This document shows, one piece after another, positions 46,152 to 56,788 of a stretch of DNA of 64,000 bases. The DNA is taken from the NCBI GenBank assembly GCA_031472005.1, contig PZJY01000004.1, forward strand, positions 2,888,556 to 2,952,555, given 5' to 3'. The notes under the pieces are model-generated. The model ran no database searches. It saw only the letters and a list, made by a program, of their open reading frames with translations, and was not told where the DNA came from. Positions within the stretch are counted from its first letter, which is position 1; each line of letters starts with the position of its first letter. The translations under genes and the position numbers were made by a program. The DNA comes from Tetracladium setigerum (lineage: Eukaryota > Ascomycota > Leotiomycetes > Helotiales).

Positions 46152-46937
46152 TTTTGATTTCTTGATGAAGATATCAAATTTGTTTGGGAGAGCGAGAGAA
46201 AGAGTAGTGGACAAGGAGGATTGATAAGTAGTTCAAAATATTGTAGCACTACTAGCTTGTAGGCATCCAAACAAAAAACTTGGATGACGAATTAGAATAG
46301 TTGGTGATGCAATCACTCAATAACAATGCTTCATGAAACGATTTAGCTTGAGCTTGAGCTTAAGCTCTCGGATGAAATGGAATAGATAGGCTGACGGAAG
46401 TCCGAAGAGATGGGGAAAAGGATACGAAGAGCTGTATCTGAGAAGGGAGGCAAGTTCCACGTTTACTTATTGATGTAAGATTTCTTTGAAGTCGGTCGAT
46501 TCCCCGAGCCGCCGTGAAGCTAGAAGCTTGCGTGGCCCTGGTGTTGTTCCATCTCACCATCCACTCGGATCATAGCATCATCGATGCCCCTCGACAGTCG
46601 ACACGCCGATGATGTGGGATGATGGGAAATCCGGAGTACGGACTTTACCCCTCAATCCGTGTGATTCGAGGACAAAGCGGACGAACTGTGGACGTGGTGG
46701 ACGGTGGCGGCACCACGTTGGAAAAGTACAATTTAGTTGTCATTGCATTCGATCTTGTATCAGTTCTGATAGATGAGCAAGTCAAGATGGAGAGGAGGAG
46801 AAAGAGGAGGAGGAGGAAGAGGAGGAGGAGAAGAGGAGATTGAAAAGACATATGACAGCTTCGAGAGAAACATTTTGGTCATGTGATAAACACGCACAAT
46901 CCAAGGACCGCTGGGAGCAGCAAAAAAAATCAAAATA
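46152..46937. other. intergenic with purine tract
   Basis: Promoter region of the fasciclin gene and spacer. Includes a GGA/GAA-rich purine tract at about 46788-46838. No gene is supported. Confidence 0.55.
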
Positions 46938-47618
46938 ATGGCTGGATTTAAACGCTCTTCCAAGAAGAACGTGGAGGCTGATGCTCAGCGTATGTTTCTT
47001 TCCTTGCTTATATCTTCGCTTGTATTCTACACTTACTTGCGCACTTACTAACTATGGATATATACGTACGATAGTTGCCGCTCAAGAGAGCACAATGTCG
47101 GACAGTGTTGATCAATAACTTCTCTAGATGTTGTCCCCTAAGAGACCAACTCCTGGCAGTGGACTTGAAGCTACTCCCGGGGAGTTCGCTTCACCAGCAC
47201 CGACTCTGGCTGAACTGGAAACTCCGGAGCGACTTTATGATCCTGCGTCCCCATCGGTTCTTAAGGGATCGTCCTCTGATAAAAGTGGACTATCCGAGGG
47301 GGTCAAGGGAAAGATGAAGGTTATGTATGTTATTTCTGATTTTCTTTCCTTTTAGACGTTTGTGATATTTGTTGGATTCTGCTTACGATGCTAAATAGCG
47401 ACCTTGTTACGCCCTTAGCCGGAGAACACAGCCCTTCTGCTCGAGGCACTCGCTCGTCGGTTGCAATTGATCCAGCTCCTGTTACGCAGATTGCTCCTAC
47501 TGTATATATTGCTCTTACTCCTATTATATATACGACTGGAGACGATTCTAAGGATGAAAACTCCGCTGACGATAACACCCCATTTTGTAACGATCAATAT
47601 TCACTCGCAAGTAAATAG
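46938..47618 (+). CDS. small lineage-type protein of unknown function
   Basis: Two readable parts. ATG 46938 begins MAGFKRSSKKNVEADAQ and splices (GTATGT..TAG) to LAAQESTMSDSVDQ, then hits two close stops. In the same frame, ATG 47128 opens MLSPKRPTPGSGLEATPGEF, rich in Ser/Pro/Glu. It splices at 47340 (GTATGT..TAG, intron 47340-47397) to DLVTPLAGEHSPSARGTRSS and ends at 47618. The parts look like one gene interrupted by TAA and TAG at 47116-47127, or two short genes. No domain is recognised. It borders a repeat-bearing region, so it may belong to a mobile or fast-evolving family. Confidence 0.4.
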
Positions 47619-47779
47619 CTTAGTCAGGTTGGTATTCGTCGAGAGAGAAGCGGATCACAGGCACGGCAGTAGACTTGTTACTAGAATAAAGATATTTAAT
47701 TTGAGTTGAGCACGAAGCTCCTATCTAAATGAAACCTTTCCTACTCATATAGAACCCTTTGTGTTCTTAAATTATCACG

Positions 47780-47811
47780 ATCATCATAATCAGGATAATG
47801 ATTATGATGAT
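47780..47811. repeat. inverted repeat hairpin
   Basis: Arms atcatcataatca and tgattatgatgat (13 bases each, perfect) with a six-base loop. The pairing extends imperfectly outward. Could be a terminal-repeat relic of a small element. Confidence 0.8.
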
Positions 47812-47864
47812 TGTGGTGATTTCCTAGAATTATTATGTCTTAGCATCCTTAGATGCTGATTCTA

Positions 47865-47990
47865 ACACGTGACATCTATTCGGTCAGTTCTCTATTACTA
47901 ATTACAGGAGTTCTCTTAGAGTATCTCTTAGAGTAGTCCTGGCCAGCCACTCGGCCTTCCAGTACTATGATGCTCCCGAGCCTCAGGCTC
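47865..47990. repeat. second copy of CACGTG/GAGCC dispersed repeat
   Basis: Carries acacgtgacatc (47865-47876) as at 21653, and GAGCCtcaGGCTC (47978-47990). The latter, read on the minus strand with flanking GGAGCA, matches the 21702 copy. Confidence 0.5.
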
Positions 47991-48165
47991 CATGTAACAC
48001 GTGATTACGTTCGTAACAGTGTGACAACTTCACAAGTTCGCAAGTTCTTCTTAATAATGTAATGCACGTGATATAGAAAGTGAAATCTTACATAATTCTT
48101 GCTTATTAAGGTCGAGGGATAGCTTGCTATTCCCCCCAGTTCGCAAAAGCACCATTGAGAGCAGC

Positions 48166-48396
48166 AAAAATGTATGGCTGTCAGCGACGTTTGAAAATGC
48201 GGCATGCAACAGAGTTACGGTTAAACGGTTAAATTATGTCAGCACTGTGGTACCTGAGGCCTCGAATGGCCAGGAAGAGAGTAGTGACAATGGGCGCCTC
48301 AGTTTTGGGCGGCATAAAAACGTATGGCTGTCAGTGATGTTCGAAAGTGCGGCGTGCAACAAAGTTACGGTTAAACGGCTAAGTTACATCAGCGCG
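48166..48396 (+). repeat. direct repeat, 80 bases, 150-base period, transition-only divergence
   Basis: Copies at 48166-48246 and 48316-48396. They align without gaps. All of the roughly twelve differences before the last base are C/T or G/A. Read in one open frame (48124-48552) both encode KNVWLS..FE.AACN.VTVKRL.Y.S. No protein family is recognised, and the frame opens at TTG. A RIP-touched repeat or a repetitive coding remnant. Confidence 0.65.
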
Positions 48397-48552
48397 TTGG
48401 TGTGGGTTTCATGGGGCAGAGCAGAGCCGCATGCACAAATGTCCCACATCCAACCCACTGTTGAATTAAATCATATCGAAATGTTTATCAGTATCTGGAG
48501 TATAATAATTAATCTCGGCGAACCAACGAGACTACGTCTCATTACTTCATGA

Positions 48553-51500
48553 TCAGTGACGAAATCATCATACGAGTTTCCGCTTTGACACCACCACCAG
48601 GGCAGCGGTGAAAGTTGGCACAGAAGAACAAAAAACACGGCGATGAAGTCCGGGACCTTAAGAACCATTGGATTGAGGTGAAGTGTGCTACCATACGCAT
48701 GGACAAGAATGAAAAAAAAAAATATTACGATACATGCGAAATAAAAACGTGCGTCTTTGGCGGATAACTCCTTTGTGGTGGTGGGAAATCGAACACGCCT
48801 CCCTCCCGCACCTATAGAGGAGCATTTTAATTGTTTAAGGCGTAGAGCACGTGGCTGATTGCCTAGAAATGAGGAATGTTGTCTGCCCTCGCATGGTTCT
48901 AAAAGTCGAGGCTTACAGATATAGGTCCTATTCACAAGGCGCAGGGCAGAATGAAAGATGTCATAGGTCTGAGGCTTGATTTTGGCGACGAGTAGGAGAA
49001 TCAAGAAACTAACCTGGTTTTTGTTCATCGTACGATAAAAATACCTTGTATACTGAATACTCTTCTCCCTTGCCTTCCACTCGGCAGCTGGACCTTCTCA
49101 GGTGGAAAGAAGGATGGCGGACAATACCCAAGATAAGGAGAGCCACTGTAAAAGTTTTAGTAAAGCCGTACTTCCCGGGGGAGTCCCTGTGGACCCTTGA
49201 AATGCGTTTTCCAAGAAGGAGGATGCTATTTCTCCAAACCGAAAGTAATATTGGTATCCTAGCCCCACAATCCCGTACCAACAAAAGCTGTCGTACAGTA
49301 CATCAAACCACGTGGATTTGTACGACGTTACACTACGGATCCGAGTAGTTTAGGATCGTTCGGTTGGGAGAGAAACTCTGGCTCATGTCACCGACACCTT
49401 GGACAAGACTTGACAGGAAGACTGTGCTGAATGTTTGGTGCAACTCTTTGGTGATACTGTACCAGAAGAGGATTGGTGACACGTCGTATCTTGCCGTTCT
49501 GTAAAGATGAGTGAAGTCTATACGATGACTGTGTGCGGAGTATTCCGACGAGAATTGGTTACTGAAGCATGGCCGTAGAGAAAAAAAGAGGTTGCAGAAA
49601 CACGTGGTGGATTGGTGTAACAGATGTTAGCTTGGTAATGATTACCCAACCACCAACGAGGTCTTTTCGAGGCTGAGAGGACCTGCTTGTTCCCGGCACC
49701 CCAGTACTACAGTACGGTATGAACCTCTGCTGGACAAGCTTTCTCCAACATGGCGGAGTGGCTTACTCTTACCATGTGGTTTTTCAAGCTTAAACAAAAG
49801 TGGTCTGATCATGATTGAACGACATGGCCTCCCTCTGCAGCTGAATCGGCAGAGGAGATCCTCGGAAGGGCAAGTTGAACCATGATAAAAAGTTTGTGTT
49901 CGCAACGCAACAACCAGGAGCTCAAGCCTTCCACTTGGAGTCAAGGTCCTGCGTAACACGTTCCCGAGAGTGATTGCTGGTAGCATGCCGTGACTGTGGA
50001 CGACCATTGGGCACAAATGTGAGATGTGACGGAACACCGAGACGCCTTGTCTTCCATCCCATCACCGCTTGCCTTTTGTTCAGGATCATCGCGTGTGTCC
50101 CTGCATGGGATGGTGGCAGCGGACGGGAGAGCGGCAGAGTGACACTCATCGGGGAATTTGGGATTGGTCGTGCCCCAATGTTGTACGACACGAATTGTAG
50201 AGAAGGCTGAGGATTGATTCGGGGAGCGATCGAGGGTTGTGTTGTTTTGAGCTGTAGTGATTCAGCTGGCGGGCTAGAAGTTGTCCCCGGACATCCCAAA
50301 GATCACATTGCTGCTGCATCGATATATGCGCCGTCTTTTTGTACATCTTGATAAGCCGAAGTAGATGAGATTCCAACACCAATTACAACACCATCGTGCA
50401 TGTTTTGTTATCCTGGTTCCCGAAAAGGGTAGCCTTGCCAAGGGATGATGGGGAAGAAGGTCGAGGAGGACGATAACGAGTTTCCAGTACGGAGGCACGC
50501 AGGGTAGGGTAGGGTAGGGTATGGGCACAAGAGCAGCGCGTGGTAACACAAACACAAGACATCCAAGACCAATCGGGGAGATACCTATTATTGGCAAATA
50601 GCGTGCCTGATCATGTTGTAAATAAATATCGATAATGCGCAAGCAGACGCGGGAGGTTGAGAACGAATGAATGAGTTGTCGTCGATTCCGAAATGTACGA
50701 TCTCTTGGTGGCATCGCTTCCGCCGCCGATCGAAGCTAGCAGCGATTCTCTGGGAAGGCGCTAGTACGTTCAAGGTCATGTTAGCTTGGCATTCCACGAT
50801 GAGCAGCAGCAGTCCAGAATCGAGGGAATCGAGGGTATCGAAGGGCATCACCTCCATCTCATATCTCATAGGCGCAAAAATCCACACAAAGTCATGGTTG
50901 GCGGGAATAATGCACTGTAGACTATAATAATAACATGGCATGCGTGGGAGTAACTGCAGTCTGGTTATTGGCTATTGGACGCCATAACATAACCACATGG
51001 GGATTTGTGTTTTCACCCGTTCTTATTATTAATCTTGTGATAGAGGAATCTCGGTACAGCAGCAGTACGATGTATCGAGAACAGTTGACGTCGAGTAGGA
51101 ATAGATATCCGGACCTGCGCCGCTGCCATTGCGGTAGTCCTAATTGGATATCATGATGGCATTGATAGGTACACAAGTGGGGATCTAGCAGCTCACCCAG
51201 GAAGCTTCTTTGGTTCCTTTTTTCAACCATCTCTCTCTACTTATTTATTTGGGTTGGTTCTTTAACCTTAGCTCATATTTTTTTTATATACATCTATCTC
51301 CTCCTCCTTTTCGCCACCTAAAGCAAAGCCACCACCTCTACCATCTTCTTCCCTCTCTCGTCTCCTCCTGTACATCTCAGACAATACATACATCTACAGC
51401 TTTCCATCTTCTCTCCCAACTCCCAACGCTCAGCTCGTCTCCCATCTGGCTCATCCATCTAATTTGGACGAGTCTAGATCGACCTCCTGCATAGCAAGCA

Positions 51501-51797
51501 AGTAGCTTGCTCCTTCCTCCCAGGCAAAGTGTCGTTTGCCATATTTCCTACATTACTTCCATTTCAGGTCCCGTCCCACCTCAGGTCACATTCCGATCAA
51601 TTCTCCAAAACACATTTTCTGTGTTCCCATTAAAAGAGGCTTCCTCCGCTCCCGCGCCCCTTGTGTGCGTTACTCAACTACTCCTGTCAGACCCGGTCCG
51701 TTTCCTTGGGTCTCCTGCATCGGTGGTGCAAACCACTTTGTCGGGTCGGCCTCCCCTCGACGGGATATATAAAAGGCCCAGTCCTTTCCCCAGGTTG
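48553..51797. other. 3.2 kb gene-poor spacer upstream of CRY-DASH
   Basis: Many short open frames on both strands, none with family or splice support. Contains TACAGTAC words (49293, 49697), an agggtagggtagggta tract (50504-50520) and a pyrimidine-rich leader (51230-51500) just before the cryptochrome gene. Possibly a long regulatory region. Confidence 0.5.
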
Positions 51798-54039
51798 ATG
51801 TTTCGCCTCCTCGCATCACCAATTCCAATCGATACTGCCAAAATCTGCAGAAAAACGACCAGAACATTGTTTGCGACCCAGCGAAATCAGCTCTCATCTT
51901 CATCCAAAATGCCAGACTCAAAGATCCTCATCTATCTCATGCGACGTGACCTTCGTGTCGCCGACAATCCCATCTTCCACGCGATTCAAGATGGCAAGGC
52001 CCCTCAATTCACCCACGTACTCCCCCTCTATGTTTTTGCCGCCCAACAGGTTGAGGTCAGCGGCTTCATCCCACAGAATTCAAATTTAAAAAGTCCCTAT
52101 CCAGACGCCCGCAGCCAGGTTGCCTCCTTCTGGCGATGCGGTCCTCATCGAGCCAAGTTCACAGCCGAAGCAGTCTGGGATGTGAAAACATCGCTGAATG
52201 AGGTGGGTAGCGATCTTTGCATCAGAGTGGGAATGATTGGAGAAGTAGTACAGGAGATGTTAAGGAGGATTAACGAAAGGAACGACACCACCGTCGCAGC
52301 TGTCTGGTTGGTAGGAGAAGAGACTAGCGAAGAGAAGAGGGACGAGGCAGACGTCAAGGCCGCCTGCGCAGAAGCAGATGTAGCTTGCAAGGTTTGGGTT
52401 GATGAGAAGTTCTTAATTGACGAGTAAGTACGATGAGTCTTTACATCTATTTCAATTCTAATTCGATATAGTCGCGACATACCATTTAAGCATGCCAAAG
52501 ACCTCCCAGATGTTTTCACATCCTATCGAAAGATGGTTGAACCACTTCGTGAGCAGCCTCGTCCAGTTCTCAGTGCACCAAAGAAGGGTTCAATACCACC
52601 ATTTCCAAACGGTGAAATCATCCCACCACAACACTCGCCATTCATCATCCCCGAGAAGATTGAAGGCATCCAGGAAGCACTTTCTAGGCCGTTGACCGGT
52701 CCAATGATGAAAACCCCACCTACATTTCCAAAAGGTGCAAAGTCTGCACATCCATTCATCGGCGGCGAAAGCACTGGTCTGAAACGTCTCGAGCATCTCA
52801 TGGCATCTGGCGCAATGACCAACTACAAAGATACGCGAAACGGTCTTCTTGGTGAAGACTTCAGCTCCAAACTATCTGCATGGCTCGCTCTTGGGTGCGT
52901 CACGGCACGACAGATTCACAGCGCAATGCTTGACTTTGAAGACGGCACGAATGCAGAGTGGAAGAAAGTTGAAGGCTATGGCGCAGGGATGAATCCAGGA
53001 ACACAAGCAATGCGATTCGAACTCTTATGGAGAGATTACATGCGACTGTGCGCTCGAAAATTCGGCTCCAAGCTCTTTTCTCAAGGTGGATTTCGTAGCG
53101 AACGCCTCGATCGTTGGGATGGCACATCACCGCCCAAGGAAGGCGTTTCAACCGATCTCTCCATCCAAACCATGATCGAGCGCTTCTTGAACGGCACTAC
53201 GGGTATGGGTCTCATCGATGCATCACAGCGCGAAGTCTACCACACGGGCTACACATCGAATCGAGCTCGACAGAACATTGCCTCCTTCCTCGCCAAGAAA
53301 CTCAACGTCGACTGGCGGATTGGCGCAGAGTGGTACGAATGTATACTAGTAGACTACGATGTGGCCAGCAACTGGGGAAACTGGCAATACCTAGCCGGTG
53401 TGGGGAATGATCCTCGTGGTGAAGCGCGAATGTTCAATCCTGTCAAGCAATCTTTCGATTATGACCCCGAGGGAGCATATGTCAAGACTTGGGTACCGGA
53501 ATTGCAAAAAGAAGGATTGGAACGAGAGAGATCTTCCAGCCTTGGATCGTGGGACCTGAGAGGAGGAGAAACCTTGGTCTTGGCGGATTATTGAATGTGG
53601 AAAGACCGCTTGTTAGAATCGAATTTACAGTTGGTAAGAAAGGTCGAGGGACAAACGGTCATGGCCGAGGTCGTGGATCTTCGAACGGCCACAGAGGTGG
53701 AGGTGGAGGCGGAGGTGGAGGATCATCAACGTATCAATATCAAAATGGCCCAGTACCTAATAACGCAAATAATAATTATGGCTACATACCACGCACAGGT
53801 CGAAACTTCCAGACGAATAATGGAAATAGCGGATACGGTGGTCGAGGGTATGGAAGTTCCACCGGTCATTTGCGCGGAAGAGGTGCGGGGGGGGGCCGAG
53901 ATGGTCGAATCGTGGTGGTGTTGGTGGTGGTGGCTATTCGAATTCTCATGGTCATGGAGGGGGGGTAGGGAGAGATGGTCGGTCTGGGCCGATGGATAAG
54001 GAGAGGGAGATGCAGGGGCAGGATTCGATGACTATATGA
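51798..54039 (+). CDS. cry-DASH: CRY-DASH cryptochrome with RGG-rich tail, two frame breaks
   Basis: Exon 1 is 51798-52423; exon 2 starts 52472 after a GTAAGT..TAG intron. ATG 51798 gives a basic leader (MFRLLASPIPIDTAKICRKT); MPDSKILIYLMRRDLRVADN at 51909 is the photolyase start. The antenna-type N-domain and the FAD domain are clear: LGEDFSSKLSAWLALGCVTA, FELLWRDYMRLCARKFG, REVYHTGYTSNRARQNIASF and CILVDYDVASNWGNWQYLAG. CRY-DASH proteins are blue-light receptors with single-strand photolyase activity. The frame shifts at the GAGAGAGA tract 53524-53531, after which EIFQPWIVGPERRRNLGLGG resumes. It shifts again at the nine-G run 53886-53894, after which SNRGGVGGGGYSNSHGHGG resumes and ends at 54039. 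The Gly/Arg tail suggests RNA or DNA binding. Confidence 0.88.
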
Positions 54040-56560
54040 ATGATCTGTTTTTTTTTTTCTCCTTTCTCGAATATCACGACACCAGATAGGTATTGTACGC
54101 GGCGGGGGTGGGGTTGGGAAAGGATCGGGGATATCGGTAGCTATAAAATTCGGGCATGATGGGTTAGGTACTTTTTTTATTTACGAATTTATTATCTGTC
54201 GGCAAATTAGCTAGAGTTCTCTCGCTCACAATGTCAATGTAGCTTCTCTCTTCATCTTCTTCTTCCCCCCACCCTTTTTTTCCCATCATCTTTTGCTGGT
54301 GACAGTATTGTGTTTGTATGATTTAGAGAGAGAGCAAACGAGCAAGCAGGGTGTATAAATGGCAATATCAAAAAAGAACACTTCAATACATTTAAATTTG
54401 CATGCAAAAAAATACCCAGATTTTGAAAAAGGTCTTTGTTCAGTCCTCACTTGGGTAAAATACCTAACTTCCCTTCCTCGCCTGCCTGCCAAACCTCGGG
54501 TAGATCGTAGATGGACGTACGTCAGTTCCACTTCTCACACTTTCTCGCTAGGTACTGTACTACAACTTCCTCCCTCTTTTAATCCTCCCTCGGTAGGGTT
54601 GTTCTATATGATTATATCTTTTTCCTTTTCGTAGAATCTGTATGGAGAATCGGAGAGATGATGTATCTTGTATGTCATGGATATCCCAAGGCAGTTAGGT
54701 CAGTTAGGTCCTTCAGGGTGAGAGGCACAGAGGAGGAGGGGAGAGGAGGAGGACGAGGAGGAGGGAGATGTTCACTTCTGTTGTAAATCCGTCTGAATAT
54801 TATGTCCTAACCCAGTCAGTCCTGAGATTAATAGGTAGAGGGGATCTTCACTTCTCATTCCCGTAACTTTATCTTAATCCTCAACGTGATTCTGTAGTAT
54901 CCATTTGTGAATCTATCTGGAGATTCTGTCAAACCCCAGTGAGTCGCAACACCTTCAAGTGTCAAATATTTCCCTCTCATTTCAGAAATCACAATTCACA
55001 ATTCTCTTGGCCACAACTTTTGAGCACGTCGGTTCAGGCCTGCTCGACGATTGTTCATGAATCCCTAGAAGACGAGTTGTATGTATTATGTCGTTGTTGT
55101 TGATGGTGGCGTCTCGTTGCTGGTGCTGGGTGTGTTGCAGAGGGTTGTGTTACACTTTCAGATTGATTCGGTGGTGGTGTTCTTGAGGATTTGGTCTGGT
55201 AGGGTTTGTGAGTACCGTATTGTGGTTTGTCTGCTGTGGTGAGTTCAAAGAAGGAGGATGGATATCGTACCTGGGTAGACAAAAATTTAAAACTGCTTGT
55301 CATAATGTGTGGCAAGAAGCACAATATCACAGTATTGTGATGTGCTGTGGTGGGCTCAAGTACGGAAGATGAGTACCCCACCTCAGCTAGAAATGGAAAG
55401 TTGCTAGCCATCTGGTCGGTGACAAGCAGCACAACACTAGCAGAAGTTTGTGATTATTAGATGATGGGTGATGGGATCATACAAAGTAGAGAGGGGGTGT
55501 GTGTGTGGTAGATACTAGAACGATCGATTTGGTGAAGATGTTATGGGGAAGATTTGGAACGTAGGTTCCGCTCGGTAGCTTTTGAGACTAGCAGAAGATT
55601 ATAAGAACCAAACCTTTCGATGAGATATTGGTATTGGTGAAAATAATAAAAGAAAAAAAAATGCAGAAGGAAGAAGTGTGGTGTGAAGTATATGGCTGGA
55701 GTTGGTGGGAAAAAAATATTTAAAAAAAATTGTTTACCTCAGAGAGGTTGTGTTCCGAAGAACAGTTCCAAAGATTGTATTGCTCTAAGAGCTTGTTCCG
55801 AAGAACTTTGTTATTGTGTTAACAATTGATCACCAACCCTTGATTCCCCTCGTACCCTTATAGGGGAGGTTCCTGTCGGGGACTTTTAAGATGATCAATT
55901 GATCACTTATCTGGACGAAGTTAGCTGTTCAAGGGGAACGGAGGAAAGGAGGGTTACTTAGCTGGATTGGTTTTAGACTTAATGTCAGGGGAGCGACTCG
56001 TAGTCATACTTGCTACCACTGTACCGCGCAGGCACTATTTTAGGGTGGATAGGAGTTTGCTTTTTAAAATTATAAGGTATCTACAAGGAATTTAGTCTAA
56101 ATTAAGCGACGGGCCAAGACCCATGTTGTTTACTCCTTCAGACGCGTATATGCCGATGATAGCTGATCAGCCCCACATGAGCTATTCACCTTGTCTGTAA
56201 AAGGATATTGCAAAGTTCAAAAAATATGTTTTTGATCTATCTGTTTGGCGAGGAACCTGTAATGATCAATTCTTTTCGTTCTGGACGATGTAAACAAACA
56301 AAATTAAATGCATTTACTATTCGTAATCTCCAAGTACTGGATCCCATAGTGTTCAAATTTGATTATAATTAATAGATTAATGTTTTCTGTCTTAAATGCA
56401 ATCGTTACTTCAGCTTTGATGTCGACGCGAAGATGAATGCTGTTGTCGCCGTCCTCGCCGTCGCGTCATGAAGGCGAATCTTTGTTGACATGCCAGCTTT
56501 CTTCGCCCCCATTGCAACTTTTCTTTTCTTTTTTAAGATAAACCTAAAAAGCCTTCAACA
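54040..56560. other. 2.5 kb spacer, simple and tandem repeats
   Basis: Purine tracts (54730-54770), TG runs and the 111-base tandem at 55231-55440. No gene is supported. The minus open frame 55055-55432 spans the repeat and starts at a non-ATG codon. Confidence 0.5.
55231..55440 (-). repeat. tandem repeat, about 111-base period, two diverged copies
   Basis: Copies begin near 55233 and 55344 (shared gctgtggtg). The minus strand keeps one open frame through both, with parallel peptides (ASNFPFLAEVGYSSSVLEPT and TSSFKFLSTQVRYPSSFFEL). Probably a duplicated unit of an old repeat; coding is not established. Confidence 0.6.
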
Positions 56561-56760
56561 AGGTTTCTTTTCGCGATCAATACAACAACCACTCATCAAC
56601 TATTTCACCCGGCTTTTGTTTCAGAATCATCACGTCAATTACTCCTCGAGTCGTGCACCAGGCTTTTGTTTCGAAATCATTACAGCAACCACTCATCGAG
56701 CATCTCGACCACGCTTTGTTTCGAAATCATTACAACAATCACTTCTCAAGCATCGTCACT
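56561..56760 (+). repeat. tandem repeat, 50-base period, four copies
   Basis: Units start at 56561, 56611, 56661 and 56711, marked by ggcttttgtttc.gaatcat.ac..caa..act. It ends 28 bases before the ATG of the next gene, so it forms its leader or core promoter. Confidence 0.85.
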
Positions 56761-56788
56761 AGGCTGCTTTTTCTTAGTAACCGCGAAG

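Noticed and set aside
50500..50525. agggtagggtagggta tract as an internal telomere repeat
   Set aside because: Only about three units and the unit is GTAGGG, not the fungal TTAGGG; more likely a chance simple repeat.
55055..55432. 125-codon minus frame as a gene
   Set aside because: It opens at a non-ATG codon and consists largely of the 111-base tandem repeat; no domain or splice evidence.
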